From positions 28,491 through 92,490 of the forward strand of contig NMRB01001796.1 of the NCBI GenBank assembly GCA_002633025.1: a DNA stretch of 64,000 nt, read 5' to 3'. Below the pieces are notes generated by a model. The model made no database searches, was not told the origin of the DNA, and saw only the letters and a program-made list of their open reading frames with translations. The position numbers and the translations under genes are program-made. Origin of the DNA: Notospermus geniculatus. Lineage: Eukaryota; Nemertea; Pilidiophora; Heteronemertea; Lineidae. Shown piece after piece: positions 63,123-64,000 of this stretch. The stretch's first letter is position 1. Every line of letters starts with the position of its first letter.

Positions 63123-64000
63123 ACGAAATTGCGACACCTCCACAGCTAATGCCGTTGAACTGTATCCTGGGATATTCACAAGGCTGGGTTTGAGTATTGA
63201 CCTGCAAGGCAAGGAGCCCTAGGCCTTAGAGTCACAGCTGAGCCCAACAAGCTGACACTATCTTGTTCTGGTCACACCCAGTCACAGTCAGGTCACACTG
63301 AACTGTCATGGATGACAGGTTCACAAATGTCAGGGAGATAAAAACAAAACAACTCACCTCAGAGATCAAGGCAAACTCAGAAAATTCTTCACCCGAAATC
63401 ACAGCTAAATTCCTTAATGTAATCCACCACAGTAAATTAAACAGTTAACGTCAGGATGGGCTTGTGTGGCCCCCAGGATACCAGGATATACGCCAATCTG
63501 CGCTGTTCATGCACCGATTCATGCCATTGAGCATGTAGATTCCTGTCAAAGCAGATCACAAATAGATCACTTTGTGTAAAGGAATCGCTCATCGTTCACA
63601 AAAGCCTTGGTCTTTGTCATGCATGCGGGTTTGATATATTGAGAAACCTTCACAGACGGACACTGCCTACACATTTTATAGTGGTGTAGTGAGACGTTTC
63701 TACCTGACACCATTGATGTGGTCGGTTCAATACTCTTTGAGCCCATTCTTCTAAGGTAGCAGAGAGAACGAGACCACAGGCTAACGTTCACAGATGGAGA
63801 GTGCCGACACATTTCAGGCTGGGGTGGTACGCTACAGTGGAAATGTTTATACCTGACACCACTGGTATGGTCGGTTCAATTCCCTTTGGAATCACTTCCT
63901 TTACAAGCAAATAGAGATAAAGAAACTGTAGGCTTCGAAAGCTTCATGGACGCACATGTGACAACAACGTTCAGAGACGTGCGGTGGAAACACAGACCGA

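Larger units (their letters stand above)
57429..64000. other. Upstream region of the MAGUK gene
   Basis: No coding exon recognised, and in particular nothing resembling PDZ1 or PDZ2. Contains SINEs and MITEs listed separately. Promoter elements could not be assigned. Confidence 0.55.

Overview
The window reads as intron-rich animal nuclear DNA, most likely from a non-vertebrate deuterostome (echinoderm or hemichordate favoured; species not determinable from sequence alone). The reasons are GT-AG exons of 15 to 640 nt separated by kilobase introns, animal MAGUK and glycogenin proteins, many palindromic MITE-like elements and tRNA-type SINEs, recurrent TAGGCCTA words, and several runs of N. It holds no operons, ribosome binding sites or CRISPR arrays.

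Two genes, both on the minus strand, account for all the coding sequence I can support. The first is glycogenin, the self-glucosylating GT8 primer of glycogen synthesis. Its stop codon is at 67 and its start codon at 19158. Nine exons join in frame to a predicted 540-residue protein: a complete catalytic domain, a cysteine-rich acidic linker, and the C-terminal glycogen-synthase-binding motif followed by an unusual Ser/Lys-rich tail. Exons 2 and 3 are present twice in tandem. The copies carry a single synonymous difference, and one copy begins next to an assembly N, so this is either a mutually exclusive exon pair or a false haplotype duplication.

The second is a Discs-large-type MAGUK, with its stop codon at 24138 and a start codon at 57428. 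Twelve exons join in frame to a predicted 661-residue protein with a novel acidic N-terminal exon, one PDZ (PDZ3-type), SH3, a basic hook and a catalytically dead guanylate-kinase domain. PDZ1 and PDZ2 exons were not found in the window. A second possible first exon near 37.4 kb has the same splice phase and would give a 459-residue form.

Region by region: 0-19 kb is glycogenin. 19-24 kb is intergenic and includes a near-perfect 128-bp-arm palindrome 34 bp upstream of the glycogenin ATG and an overlapping CRE plus CLEAR/E-box motif. 24-36 kb is the compact 3' half of the MAGUK. 36-57 kb is its long first intron, full of repeats and including a 734-base gap flanked by duplicated sequence. 57-64 kb is upstream sequence with SINEs and MITEs. 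The two proteins are not known to act together; one primes glycogen and the other scaffolds cell junctions or synapses.
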